Source: an uncultured Bacteroidales bacterium
Lineage (GTDB): Bacteria; Bacteroidota; Bacteroidia; Bacteroidales; Paludibacteraceae
Direction of reading: 5' to 3'
NCBI GenBank assembly: GCA_946619625.1
Contig: CAMOMF010000014.1
Span: 1 to 9,724 of the forward strand
Length of the DNA stretch: 9,724 nucleotides
The position numbers and the translations under genes are program-made. Within the stretch, counting starts at the first letter, position 1, and every line of letters starts with the position of its first letter. The notes under the pieces are model-generated. The model worked only from the letters and a program-made list of their open reading frames with translations. It had not been told where the DNA came from and did no database searches. Shown piece after piece: positions 1 through 7,599 of the stretch.

Positions 1-1081
1 CGTTGTGCGTGACATGGTAGAGGAAAGACTCGTCAGGAATCTTGAAGATATTGTTTTGCAGCTCCTTGAGGTTGCTGCATTTCATAATCACCTTGCCGGT
101 ATGGGGGTCGCGCCACAGGAAATCGCCGAAGCCGTAGTGCTCGGTCATCTCGTTACGGAGGTCGATTAACAAGGTCTGGCTCTGTTTGTCGAGAAAGACC
201 GCTTTTGCCTCTTTGGCGAGGTATTCGTTGTTTTTGTTGGAGGACTCAACGATGATAGGTATATAGGGGTCACGTGACCGGATGTCGCGTAGCAAACGCC
301 TGCAGAACTCGGGCGAAGGCTCGTTGTTTATCTGCCCGTCGGGGAACTCGGCATCGGTAATGACTCCCAGCATATTCTCACGGTAGCGGCAATACATGGC
401 GGATGCCTCCTCGTAGTTGCGCGCAAGCAGAATCTTTGGACGTCCACGCATACGTAGCATTTGTTCGTGGGGGTTGAGCGCCTCCAGCATGAAAGCGCGT
501 GACTGGGTGAACAAGTGCTTGTAGAGCATGGGTAGTATGGCGGAATAGAAGCGGATATTGTCCTCTACAAAAAGAATAGTCTGCAGTCCGACCTGACGGA
601 TATCCTCGTCCACATTCATTTTGTCCTCAATCAGTTTGATGATAGCCAAGAGCAGTTCGGGGTTGTCCAACCAAGAGAAAATATAGTCAATTGCCGAGAG
701 GTCCTCCTGCTCGAGCCGCGCTTGCATAGAGCGATTGTAAGGGGTGAGCAACACGATGGGGATGGTCGGGTAATCGCGCTTGACAGACTTTGCCCACTCG
801 AAAGGCGAGCCGGCATCTGAGGGCATGGAGATAATGAGGTCGAAATGGCGGTCGGCAAGCATTTGCGACGCTTCATCTGTACTGGAAACCAAAGTGAATC
901 GCGGCGGGTAGCGCAAGTTGAGTGAGGTGTACTCGTTGAAAATCTGTTCGTCAATGCGCCCGTCCTCCTCGATAGTGAAGAGGGCGTATTTGCTGGCAAA
1001 AAGCAGGACATTATAGACACGTTGCTGCATAAGGCTGGCAAAAGAGGTGTCTTTGAAGTACAATTTTTTAATCGACGGCAT
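1..1081 (-). CDS. PEP/pyruvate-binding domain protein (PEP synthase/PPDK-like), N-terminal part, truncated by window edge
   Basis: The reverse strand reads 360 uninterrupted codons from the ATG at 1081 to the left edge. The product resembles from memory the N-terminal third of Bacteroidales proteins of roughly 1000 residues annotated as PEP/pyruvate-binding or phosphoenolpyruvate synthase. Seen: a start LYFKDTSFASLM, then IDEQIFNEYTSLNLRYPPRF near residues 43-62. Two receiver-like modules follow. The first spans about 62-155 (DLIISMP, then PTIPIVLLTPYN). The second spans about 167-320 (ILFVEDNIRFYS, then VITDAEFPDG near 240, and FLDK near 296-299, where a receiver's phospho-Asp and Lys would sit). 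The ATP-grasp and phosphotransfer domains would lie beyond the edge, so enzyme activity cannot be judged here. A cytoplasmic location is likely because there is no signal peptide. The start fits the family's usual N-terminus and lies about 47 bases downstream of a good promoter. Transcription diverges from the envelope operon. The family call is from memory; the reading frame is certain. Confidence 0.85.
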   Translation of the reverse strand, partial: MPSIKKLYFKDTSFASLMQQRVYNVLLFASKYALFTIEEDGRIDEQIFNEYTSLNLRYPPRFTLVSSTDEASQMLADRHFDLIISMPSDAGSPFEWAKSVKRDYPTIPIVLLTPYNRSMQARLEQEDLSAIDYIFSWLDNPELLLAIIKLIEDKMNVDEDIRQVGLQTILFVEDNIRFYSAILPMLYKHLFTQSRAFMLEALNPHEQMLRMRGRPKILLARNYEEASAMYCRYRENMLGVITDAEFPDGQINNEPSPEFCRRLLRDIRSRDPYIPIIVESSNKNNEYLAKEAKAVFLDKQSQTLLIDLRNEMTEHYGFGDFLWRDPHTGKVIMKCSNLKELQNNIFKIPDESFLYHVTHN

Positions 1082-1127
1082 ACCAAATAATTCTTTACGA
1101 TGACCACTCCGCGTGGCAAATCCGGTG

Positions 1128-1159
1128 CAAAATTACTGCTTTTTTTTGATATATGCAAA
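1128..1159 (-). promoter_or_regulatory. Bacteroidetes-type promoter for the minus-strand PEP/pyruvate-binding gene
   Basis: Read on the minus strand, TTTG (1159-1156) is the -33 element. It is followed after exactly 20 bases by TAATTTTG (1135-1128), a full match to the Bacteroidetes -7 consensus TAnnTTTG. Transcription would start near 1122, giving a leader of about 40 bases before the ATG at 1081. No strong Shine-Dalgarno sequence is seen, as is usual in the phylum. The element sits inside the left arm of the long inverted repeat. Confidence 0.72.
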
Positions 1160-1185
1160 TAAAATGCAAAATAATTGCCAAAAAA

Positions 1186-1217
1186 CTTGCATATATGAAA
1201 AAAAAGTGTTACCTTTG
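1186..1217 (+). promoter_or_regulatory. Bacteroidetes-type promoter for the five-gene envelope operon
   Basis: CTTG at 1186-1189 (a 3/4 match to the -33 TTTG) is followed by a 20-base spacer and TACCTTTG at 1210-1217, a full match to TAnnTTTG. A start near 1223 gives a leader of about 57 bases, ending in an A-rich stretch (AAAAACAAACACAAT) just before the ATG at 1280. The A-rich stretch rather than a Shine-Dalgarno sequence probably aids initiation. The geometry is identical to the opposing promoter. Confidence 0.75.
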
Positions 1218-1230
1218 CACCCGCAAAGGT
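1211..1230. repeat. Perfect 8-bp inverted repeat at the operon -7 element
   Basis: ACCTTTGC (1211-1218) and GCAAAGGT (1223-1230) are perfect reverse complements separated by ACCC. The left arm is most of the -7 element and the right arm covers the expected transcription start, so a protein bound here would block initiation. The core TTTGCACCC is common in Bacteroidetes promoters, so the dyad may be partly coincidental. Confidence 0.6.
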
Positions 1231-1279
1231 TGTTACTGATGCGACTAAATAATTATAGCTAACTAAAAACAAACACAAT

Positions 1280-2023
1280 ATGAAACGACTTTACATTGTA
1301 GCAATGGCCATCATGATGGCTTTGAGTACCGGATTTGCTCAGGAAAAGACTGCTGTCAACAGCGGAAAGAAAGAACAGAAAGAATTACGTGAAGACAAGA
1401 GTGAGCGTGTAAAACAACAGCAGGAGCGCCGCAAAGAGCGTGAGGAGTTACGCAAGATGGCGGAGAAAGAGCGCAAGCACCATGTGGACAGGACGGTTGC
1501 AAAAGAAGCAAAGCGCCTGGAAAAAGAAGGCTGGCAGGTACGTCCGGGTTCACCTTCTATAGAAGCCCAGTTGGAGCAAAACTACACCTTACGCAACCAA
1601 TACGATGAAAATTTGTATCCCAAATACATCATGGGCGAAGCATCGTCTAAAGGCGGGAACTACGATGCAGCAAAAACGGCAGCCCGTTCGTTAGCCATAA
1701 ATAATCTGGCGGGACAAATCCAGACAGAGGTAACGGCACTGATTGAGAACACCGTTGTAAACAAACAGATAACAGAGGACGAAGCGTACTCGCTGACAGA
1801 GACGACGATGAAGAGCATGTCTCTCATCTCTCAGTCCATTGGTAGGACCATACCGGTGATGGAACTGCACAGATCAACCGGCAAGAATGTAGTTGAAGTA
1901 TTAGTTGTCATCGCTTACAGTGGTGACGAAGCCAAAAAAGTAGCTCGGAAGGCAATACTGCAGCAGTTGGAGGAAAAAGGCGAGAAGTTGCAAGAGCAGA
2001 TGGATAAAGTTCTTGGCTTATAA
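1280..2023 (+). CDS. Exported LPP20-like protein with N-terminal charged coiled coil (operon gene A)
   Basis: The product has 247 residues. Residues 1-20 form a signal peptide (KR, hydrophobic core, cleavage GFA|QEK). There is no lipobox Cys, so it is a soluble periplasmic or peripheral protein rather than a lipoprotein. Residues about 29-82 are almost entirely Lys/Arg/Glu/Gln and should form a long charged helix or coiled coil. From about 110 to 215 comes an LPP20/FlgO-like module: YIMGEASSKGGNYDAAKTAA, then SLAINNLAGQIQTEV, an acidic/Thr helix (TEDEAYSLTETTMKSMS), and a strand with VVEVLVVIAYS. This matches the pattern of an Ala-rich helix followed by an I/V-rich strand seen in LPP20 proteins. 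The C-terminus is another charged helix (217-245). It is the first gene after the promoter and lies 11 bp before gene B. Gene C carries a second LPP20-like domain, so the two may be distant paralogues or partners. The biochemical role of the family is unknown. Confidence 0.75.
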   Translation: MKRLYIVAMAIMMALSTGFAQEKTAVNSGKKEQKELREDKSERVKQQQERRKEREELRKMAEKERKHHVDRTVAKEAKRLEKEGWQVRPGSPSIEAQLEQNYTLRNQYDENLYPKYIMGEASSKGGNYDAAKTAARSLAINNLAGQIQTEVTALIENTVVNKQITEDEAYSLTETTMKSMSLISQSIGRTIPVMELHRSTGKNVVEVLVVIAYSGDEAKKVARKAILQQLEEKGEKLQEQMDKVLGL

Positions 2024-2034
2024 TTCCGTATTGT

Positions 2035-3504
2035 ATGAAACGCAGTATAGGATTTGCTTTGTTATTGTTAAGCATTGCTGAGATTTCCACCGCTCAGTCG
2101 CTGACTGAAAGATACAAAAAATTTCAGAAGGCTGCGACCAAGCGTTACGAAACTTTCCGTGCCCAGGCGAATGCACGCTTTGCGCAGGCGCTGGGAGAGG
2201 AATGGTTGCCTGTGACGCAAGACAGCATCTTTGAGAAACCGGAACGCAAGCTGACTCCTCCTGAGGAATATAAAGCGCCGGAAGAGGGTGAGGAAGTGGT
2301 GCAATACATGGAATTAAGCGCGCCGGAAGTGTACACTGCCAGTTACGCGGAAATAACAGAGCAACCAAAGCCTATTGAGAAGATTGAAAGCAACAATTTG
2401 ACATCTGAAAAGTTGTACTTGTCGTATTTTGGCACTCCACTTAGTTTTCGTATCCCCACCCTACCGGAACTATCCTTACAGAAATTCAACGAAAAAGAAT
2501 ACGTGAATGCATGGAAAGTGTTGGCAGGAGAAGATTTTGACAACTTGCTGTATGATTGCCTGGATGTGCGTGACAAGTGCCAGTTATGCGACTACGCATA
2601 CATGCTATTGCTGGACAAGGTCAGCAAGGAATTATATGGCGACACCCCGTCGGGAGAGTTACTGAAGGCTTTCTTGTACGCACAATCGGGTTACGCCATG
2701 CGGCTTTTCTACTGTCCGATTTCTCAAAAACTTCATATGGGTTTTCGCGCAGACTACACTATTTACGGATTACAATTCTTAACCGCTTTAGACGGAAAGA
2801 ACTACTACATATTAGAAAAAGACACCATGCCCATGCATGTATCGAAAGCCTTGTTTCAGTATGAGCAGCCCATGTCGCTAAAAATCACGAACAACCAGCT
2901 GTTTGGTTCCGGTGAGATGTTTACGCGCATCACGACTTCCAGCATGGGGGTTACTGCACCGGTTACGATTAACAAGCAGTCGATAGCATTCTTCCAGAAC
3001 TATCCCATGGTTTTGCTGAACGACATTCCCGGTTCGCAATTCTTGCTTTACGCGAGCGTACCCATGGACAAGTCTATTCGCAAGACTTTGTATCCTGCAT
3101 TAAAAGAATCCATCAAAGGCTATAGCCAGCGCGATGGAGTAAACAAACTACTGAATTATGTGCAAACAGCCTTTGATTATGCATTGGACGACACCGTTTG
3201 GGGCGGCGAGCGCATTTTCTTTCCAATGGAGACGCTTTATTACGACTACAGCGACTGCGAAGACAGAAGTATCTTATTTGCCCGATTGGTGCGTGACCTT
3301 TTCGATCTGGATGTTGCATTTCTACTTTTCGAAGGTCATTTGGCAACAGCCGTAAATTTTGAAGATGAAGTGCGCGGCGACTATTATATGATAAACGGTG
3401 ATAAATATGTGGTATGCGACCCGACGTACATTGGAAGTTCAGTAGGACAAATACCTGAAAGATACAGAAATGCGCAGGTTAAATTTATTAAATTACAAGA
3501 TTAA
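2035..3504 (+). CDS. Periplasmic transglutaminase-like cysteine hydrolase/transferase (operon gene B)
   Basis: The product has 489 residues with a signal peptide at 1-20 (cleavage STA|QSL). Residues 22-60 are an amphipathic helix with FRAQANARFAQALGEEW, a motif I recall from Bacteroidales proteins of this kind, followed by a Pro/Glu-rich linker to about 115. The central part (about 125-345) includes LCDYAYMLLLDKV (184-196) and YAQSGYAMRLFYC (215-227). Cysteines lie at 175, 182, 185 and 227, so disulfides are possible. The C-terminal part (about 365-475) is a transglutaminase-like fold with a complete triad: Cys408 in DCEDRS, His435 in EGHLATAV and Asp462 in CDPTY. Such domains act as proteases, amidases or cross-linking enzymes. 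The substrate here is unknown; a cell-wall peptide or a neighbour protein is a guess. Its stop codon overlaps the next start (TAATG), which suggests translational coupling. The fold and triad are confident; the reaction is not. Confidence 0.85.
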   Translation: MKRSIGFALLLLSIAEISTAQSLTERYKKFQKAATKRYETFRAQANARFAQALGEEWLPVTQDSIFEKPERKLTPPEEYKAPEEGEEVVQYMELSAPEVYTASYAEITEQPKPIEKIESNNLTSEKLYLSYFGTPLSFRIPTLPELSLQKFNEKEYVNAWKVLAGEDFDNLLYDCLDVRDKCQLCDYAYMLLLDKVSKELYGDTPSGELLKAFLYAQSGYAMRLFYCPISQKLHMGFRADYTIYGLQFLTALDGKNYYILEKDTMPMHVSKALFQYEQPMSLKITNNQLFGSGEMFTRITTSSMGVTAPVTINKQSIAFFQNYPMVLLNDIPGSQFLLYASVPMDKSIRKTLYPALKESIKGYSQRDGVNKLLNYVQTAFDYALDDTVWGGERIFFPMETLYYDYSDCEDRSILFARLVRDLFDLDVAFLLFEGHLATAVNFEDEVRGDYYMINGDKYVVCDPTYIGSSVGQIPERYRNAQVKFIKLQD

Positions 3505-5333
3505 TGAAACGTATAATTGTATATACTCTACTATGTTTGGTTTTGCCTACCGTGGTGAATGCCCAACTGAGTTGGGAGGATGTCATTGCAAGTAGCGACT
3601 ACGTATGGGGGCAAGGAAGCGGAACGGACCTAAAACAAGCAGACGACGAAGCGAAGAAAGACTTGGCGTCCCTGATTACGGTGAATGTGAACAGTACAAC
3701 AGAAACGACCCTGCACAATGTACAAACCAACGATGAAGCAACATCCAACATCGAGACCTCACAAACCATCCAAATTTCTTCCAGCGTCAGTCTGAGCAAC
3801 TGCAAACGCATAGTCCGTGAAGAAGACGGATATTTTCATGTACTCCGATACGTAGAAGAATCAGAAGTAAACAGAATGTTTGACGTGCGCAAACAGAAGA
3901 TTCGCGACCTGATTGACTATGGTGAGAAGGCTGAGTCTGCGTGCAAGATAGGCGATGCACTACGCAATTTCTATTGGGCATTAAAACTAATTCATTCCAT
4001 ACCGGAAACCCGCCGTACGGATTTGATTGCATCAGACGGGCACTCGTTGGATTCGTATTTGTCCAAACGCATTGAAAATATCTTGGATGATTGCCGAATA
4101 GAAGCAGCATGTCGCTTGCCAATCGCCGATGATGAGGCGCATCATGCCGTACAACTAAATTTCACGTACAAAGGTCGCCCGATAGTTGCTCTTGATTATA
4201 AGTTCTATGACGGGCAAGACTGGAACTCGGAAGCACTGAAAGACGGTGTTGCGGAGGTGGAAGTACCTGCAGATTTCACGAAATTGACCGTACGCTTGGA
4301 TTACGAGGCGCAACACCAGTGGAAACAGGACCCGATGATTGAGGACCTTCTAACCTCACAATCTAAAAAACTTCCTTTCCGTCAAAACCAAAAATCGGTT
4401 ACCCTTACCGCCTTGCAAGAAGCCGCTCCCGTACAAGTTGCAGCCGCGTCAAAATTGGCAAAGACGATGGCTGTTGACACTCTTTCAGAGAATTTCAACA
4501 AGCGCGATATCAACCAGCAAGCCAACATAGTAGCCCCCATCATTCGTGCCATAGAATCTCGTTCGTACGATGATGTGAAACCGCTCTGCACGGAGAATGG
4601 TTGGAAATGGTTCGAAAAACTCGTCAAATACGGAAAAGCAAAGATTATCAACCGCGACAATTTAGAGGTCGCCAAGTTTGCCAATGGTTACCTGATACGA
4701 GGTGTCAAGGCAAAATTCTCGTTCAAGCGAAACAAATCATTTGTTGAAGATTTGGTGTTCTACGTCAAAGACAACAAGGTGGATGGCATCAATTTCGGTT
4801 TGGACGAAAGTGCTTTGGCAGACATTTACAGACATGGTAATTGGAATCCTCGTTCCAGACAGATATTGGTAAACTTCCTTGAGAACTATAAGTCAGCCTA
4901 CGCACTTGAAAACTTAGAATACCTGGATGCTGTATTTGCAGACGATGCAATCATTATCATTGGTAATAAGATTTCCGGTCGGCAGAAATCTGAAGTCGCT
5001 CCAAATAATCAAGTCGAGTTCGAAAAATGCCAATATACCAAGAATGAGTATCTCGACCGGCTCAAGAAAGTCTTCGACAAACAAGAATATGTAAACCTGC
5101 AGTTTGAAGATGCGTCAGTAAAGAAAGCGACACGAGATAATTCAAGTGAGATATATCAAATACTTATTAAACAAAACTATTACTCAGCTACATACGCGGA
5201 CCAAGGCTATTTGTTCCTTTTGGCGGACATAACCGATCCTGAACGACCTATTATACATGTACGTGTGTGGGACGAAAACAAAAATGATTTGATGAAATAT
5301 GCGGAATGGAATTTTGGAAACGGGACTCATTAA
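3504..5333 (+). CDS. Exported LPP20-domain protein with C-terminal NTF2-like region (operon gene C)
   Basis: The product has 609 residues with a signal peptide at 1-20 (cleavage VNA|QLS). Residues about 30-125 are LPP20-like: DYVWGQGSGTDLKQADDEAK, DLASLITVNV, a Thr/Asn/Ser-rich stretch, then a strand with FHVLRYVEESEV. Residues 127-200 are helical and TPR-like (CKIGDALRNFYWALKLIHSI). Residues 215-300 look like beta strands (perhaps an Ig-like or PEGA-like module). Residues 335-440 form an alpha/beta domain (IIRAIESRSYDDV, WFEKLVKYGKAKI, FVEDLVFYV). Residues about 450-600 resemble an NTF2/SnoaL-like fold (LVNFLENYKSAYALENLEYL, VFADDAIIIIGN, YLDRLKKVF, IIHVRVWDE). This architecture recurs, from memory, in Bacteroidales proteins annotated as LPP20 family. 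There is no lipobox, so the family name does not make it a lipoprotein here. It starts within the stop codon of gene B and its own end overlaps gene D. The likely role is scaffold or binding protein in the periplasm; no catalytic motif was recognised. Confidence 0.75.
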   Translation: MKRIIVYTLLCLVLPTVVNAQLSWEDVIASSDYVWGQGSGTDLKQADDEAKKDLASLITVNVNSTTETTLHNVQTNDEATSNIETSQTIQISSSVSLSNCKRIVREEDGYFHVLRYVEESEVNRMFDVRKQKIRDLIDYGEKAESACKIGDALRNFYWALKLIHSIPETRRTDLIASDGHSLDSYLSKRIENILDDCRIEAACRLPIADDEAHHAVQLNFTYKGRPIVALDYKFYDGQDWNSEALKDGVAEVEVPADFTKLTVRLDYEAQHQWKQDPMIEDLLTSQSKKLPFRQNQKSVTLTALQEAAPVQVAAASKLAKTMAVDTLSENFNKRDINQQANIVAPIIRAIESRSYDDVKPLCTENGWKWFEKLVKYGKAKIINRDNLEVAKFANGYLIRGVKAKFSFKRNKSFVEDLVFYVKDNKVDGINFGLDESALADIYRHGNWNPRSRQILVNFLENYKSAYALENLEYLDAVFADDAIIIIGNKISGRQKSEVAPNNQVEFEKCQYTKNEYLDRLKKVFDKQEYVNLQFEDASVKKATRDNSSEIYQILIKQNYYSATYADQGYLFLLADITDPERPIIHVRVWDENKNDLMKYAEWNFGNGTH

Positions 5334-7584
5334 GTCTCTTATAATTTTATTCCTACTATCGGTAGCAAGTTTTATCAATGCCGGTCAATACAAGGTCACA
5401 GTATCGAAGCTGCGTCATGATGTCCAGAATTTGTCGCAAAAAGACAAGAAGAACAATCCCTATGTAGACCAAAACGGGGAAAGATGTGCATTGATAATCT
5501 TCGAGACCCCGCTTGGTAATGACTTGCGTTTCGACCTCGGTTCTCTCGATGTAGAGCACAGTGAAATTCTTGACGATGAAATATGGTTATGGGTTAGTCC
5601 TGATGCAAGAAAAATGACTATTCGTTGTACGGGTTGCGAACCTCTCAAGAATTATCAATTAGGCACTCTTAAATCTTGCAACGTATATACTGCAAAGATT
5701 ACGACAGGACTGCCTCAAGAGTCCAATCTGATGCAAAATGTTCATTTGCATTGTGAACACGTGCCTTTCACGGTTTCCTTTGATGGTAAAGCGCCTGTTA
5801 TTTGCAACAACAAGGATTACTATGACACCTTGCAAATAGGGACACATGATTTGCTGGTTCAATCCAAACTATACAAGCCCTATGAGAAATCCATAAAATT
5901 GGCTCGAAACAAAGCCTGTCGTGACACCATCACGTTAGAGCCTAATTATGGGGGAATCAGTGTTTTTTGTACGCAAGCAGACTATACTGTCAAAATAGAT
6001 GATGAAGAGATTTTACAAAGACAGTTTCCTATTCACGTAGAAGCTGGCACGCATATAATAGAAATATCCAAAGATCGGTATCAACCTTTGGTTTACGAAA
6101 CGCCAATACAAGTCGGGGCAGATTTGACTTTAAATGCAAATTTAAAGCCTGCATTTTCCATCGTCACGATTCAAGCCCCTGACGACGAGACGGAAATTTG
6201 GATTGACGACAAGTACATAGGGCACGGGATCCGCGACATAGAAATCGTTTGGGGAACACATAAGATTGAAGGTCGCCGCCACAATTATGACACGTGGGAA
6301 TATCCAGTACACGATTTTACCGAATCGTCTCCCAACGTAATAAAGATTCCAAAATTAACTCAACAATTTGGTGGCATGTATGTCTCTTTCTTTCCGAAAG
6401 ATGTAACTGCCTATTTGGATGGACAGCCCATATTCATTGAGGAAGGTGCATACATGAACAACTATCTACCTATAGGAGAGCACATCATTGCCATTGAGCG
6501 AGAGAACTACAAGATGCTAAAGGATACGTTTACCATTGAAAGAGGGTTAAACTATATAGAAAGCTATAAGTTGGAGTACAAACCTACTGGGAATGTATCT
6601 ATCACAACAGACAAGGGTGTGGCTATCTACCGTAAGGACACACTTCAGGATGGTGGATATGACTATTTTGCATACGAACAAGGTGCAAAAAAAATACCCA
6701 TTGGCGAAACCAAAATTATGCTCAAAACAGTAGATGGTGTATCGTGCGAATATGATATGTTTGTTAACAATGACAATCACAACGAACCCGTCACTTTCCC
6801 ATTTATGCGCACGGTAATGTTTCGCTCACAACCCTTTGTACGCCCAAATATCTATTTGAAAGGAGAAAAGGAGTCTTATAACATCTCGCCGCATAAGAAA
6901 GTGAAGGTGTTGCCGCAGAAATACGCCATGTATGTCACGAAAAAAGGATTCCAAACTTATGAGGATAGTATTGATTTAACTACTCAGGATGCAAACAAGA
7001 TAGTCAAATACACATACATCCACAGCGACAAGGATTCTCTTGAAAACAAGTCACACGAGCCAAAGAAATCCTCGTCAAAAGTCAGGCAGAGTTTTTATGA
7101 CAATGCGGGAACATGGTTCTTCGGAATCGCTGACATTGGCTATACATTCGGTTTTGACGGATATACACATCACATCGACTTTGGTGTTCTGCCCTTCCGA
7201 TATAAAATGTTGGGAGTAAACTTGTTCGACTTTGAGATACAAGCGAAAAGCGGCAGCAACATCGAAACGCTGTATTACCGTCCTAAACTATCCTTGGTTT
7301 TACCATGCGGGCGCGGATTTGCTTTCACCTTGTTTGGCGGAGCCTCGCTTAACATACACGATGCGTTTGTTTCCACAGACCAAAATATAAAGAAGAACGC
7401 GCGCACACGCATATTCGGTGGATTGTCCATGCTAATCAATGCTTCAGGCAAGGTACCCGTAAGCATATTTACAGAATATCAGTGGCCTGTCGTAGGACCC
7501 CAAGAAGAGACGAAGCACGCAAAAGACGAAGCGGTTAATCTATTCCGCGTGGGACTTAACATAGCATTGGGCTTTGACCGATAA
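5299..7584 (+). CDS. PEGA-repeat protein with C-terminal beta-barrel-like region (operon gene D)
   Basis: The product has 761 residues. The hydrophobic signal segment is at about 11-29 (LIKSLIILFLLSVASFINAG). Residues 30-135 form a domain often found before PEGA repeats in Bacteroidales (DQNGERCALIIFET at 57-70, DDEIWLWVSPDARKMTI at 92-108, then YTAKITTG). About six PEGA-like beta modules follow, near 146-216, 218-284, 286-354, 358-428, 430-500 and 503-575. They share a 'V.A.V.DG / G.H.I.I....Y' pattern (for example KIDDEEI with GTHIIEISKDRY, and YLDGQPI with GEHIIAIERENY). A Lys/Ser-rich linker (577-597) leads to about 160 residues of alternating strands (FFGIADIGYTFGF, FAFTLFGGASLNI, VGLNIALGFDR) typical of a small outer-membrane barrel. 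The only upstream ATG lies 35 bp inside gene C and gives a long 12-residue n-region; no nearer ATG exists in frame. The protein may form a periplasmic stalk anchored in the outer membrane. PEGA is confident; the barrel is inferred. Confidence 0.8.
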   Translation: MRNGILETGLIKSLIILFLLSVASFINAGQYKVTVSKLRHDVQNLSQKDKKNNPYVDQNGERCALIIFETPLGNDLRFDLGSLDVEHSEILDDEIWLWVSPDARKMTIRCTGCEPLKNYQLGTLKSCNVYTAKITTGLPQESNLMQNVHLHCEHVPFTVSFDGKAPVICNNKDYYDTLQIGTHDLLVQSKLYKPYEKSIKLARNKACRDTITLEPNYGGISVFCTQADYTVKIDDEEILQRQFPIHVEAGTHIIEISKDRYQPLVYETPIQVGADLTLNANLKPAFSIVTIQAPDDETEIWIDDKYIGHGIRDIEIVWGTHKIEGRRHNYDTWEYPVHDFTESSPNVIKIPKLTQQFGGMYVSFFPKDVTAYLDGQPIFIEEGAYMNNYLPIGEHIIAIERENYKMLKDTFTIERGLNYIESYKLEYKPTGNVSITTDKGVAIYRKDTLQDGGYDYFAYEQGAKKIPIGETKIMLKTVDGVSCEYDMFVNNDNHNEPVTFPFMRTVMFRSQPFVRPNIYLKGEKESYNISPHKKVKVLPQKYAMYVTKKGFQTYEDSIDLTTQDANKIVKYTYIHSDKDSLENKSHEPKKSSSKVRQSFYDNAGTWFFGIADIGYTFGFDGYTHHIDFGVLPFRYKMLGVNLFDFEIQAKSGSNIETLYYRPKLSLVLPCGRGFAFTLFGGASLNIHDAFVSTDQNIKKNARTRIFGGLSMLINASGKVPVSIFTEYQWPVVGPQEETKHAKDEAVNLFRVGLNIALGFDR

Positions 7585-7599
7585 AAAGAAAGCTATATA

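Larger units (their letters stand above)
1122..1223. repeat. Long imperfect inverted repeat spanning both divergent promoters
   Basis: The sequence is dyad-symmetric about position 1172.5. Pairing 1124-1158 with 1221-1187 without gaps gives 29 complementary positions out of 35. The mismatches on the left arm are 1132, 1133, 1136-1138 and 1148. The core is an 8-T run, G, and ATATATGCAA (1140-1158), mirrored by TTGCATATAT, G and an 8-A run (1187-1205). Outer parts GGTGCAAAA and TTTGCACC are the regions just past the two -7 elements. The central 28 bases are A-rich and hold a small GCAA/TTGC dyad (1166-1178) on nearly the same axis. It may be an operator for a dimeric regulator, or an inverted duplication of one promoter. 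Confidence 0.85.

Noticed and set aside
631..1278. A 215-codon minus-strand reading frame crossing the intergenic region
   Set aside because: It lies in a different frame from the PEP/pyruvate-binding gene, has low-complexity Ser/Thr/Pro-rich content, and starts inside the promoter region. It is a shadow of the real gene.
1082..1279. Small RNA or tRNA in the divergent intergenic region
   Set aside because: The sequence is AT-rich and explained by two promoters; no cloverleaf or independent terminator is visible.
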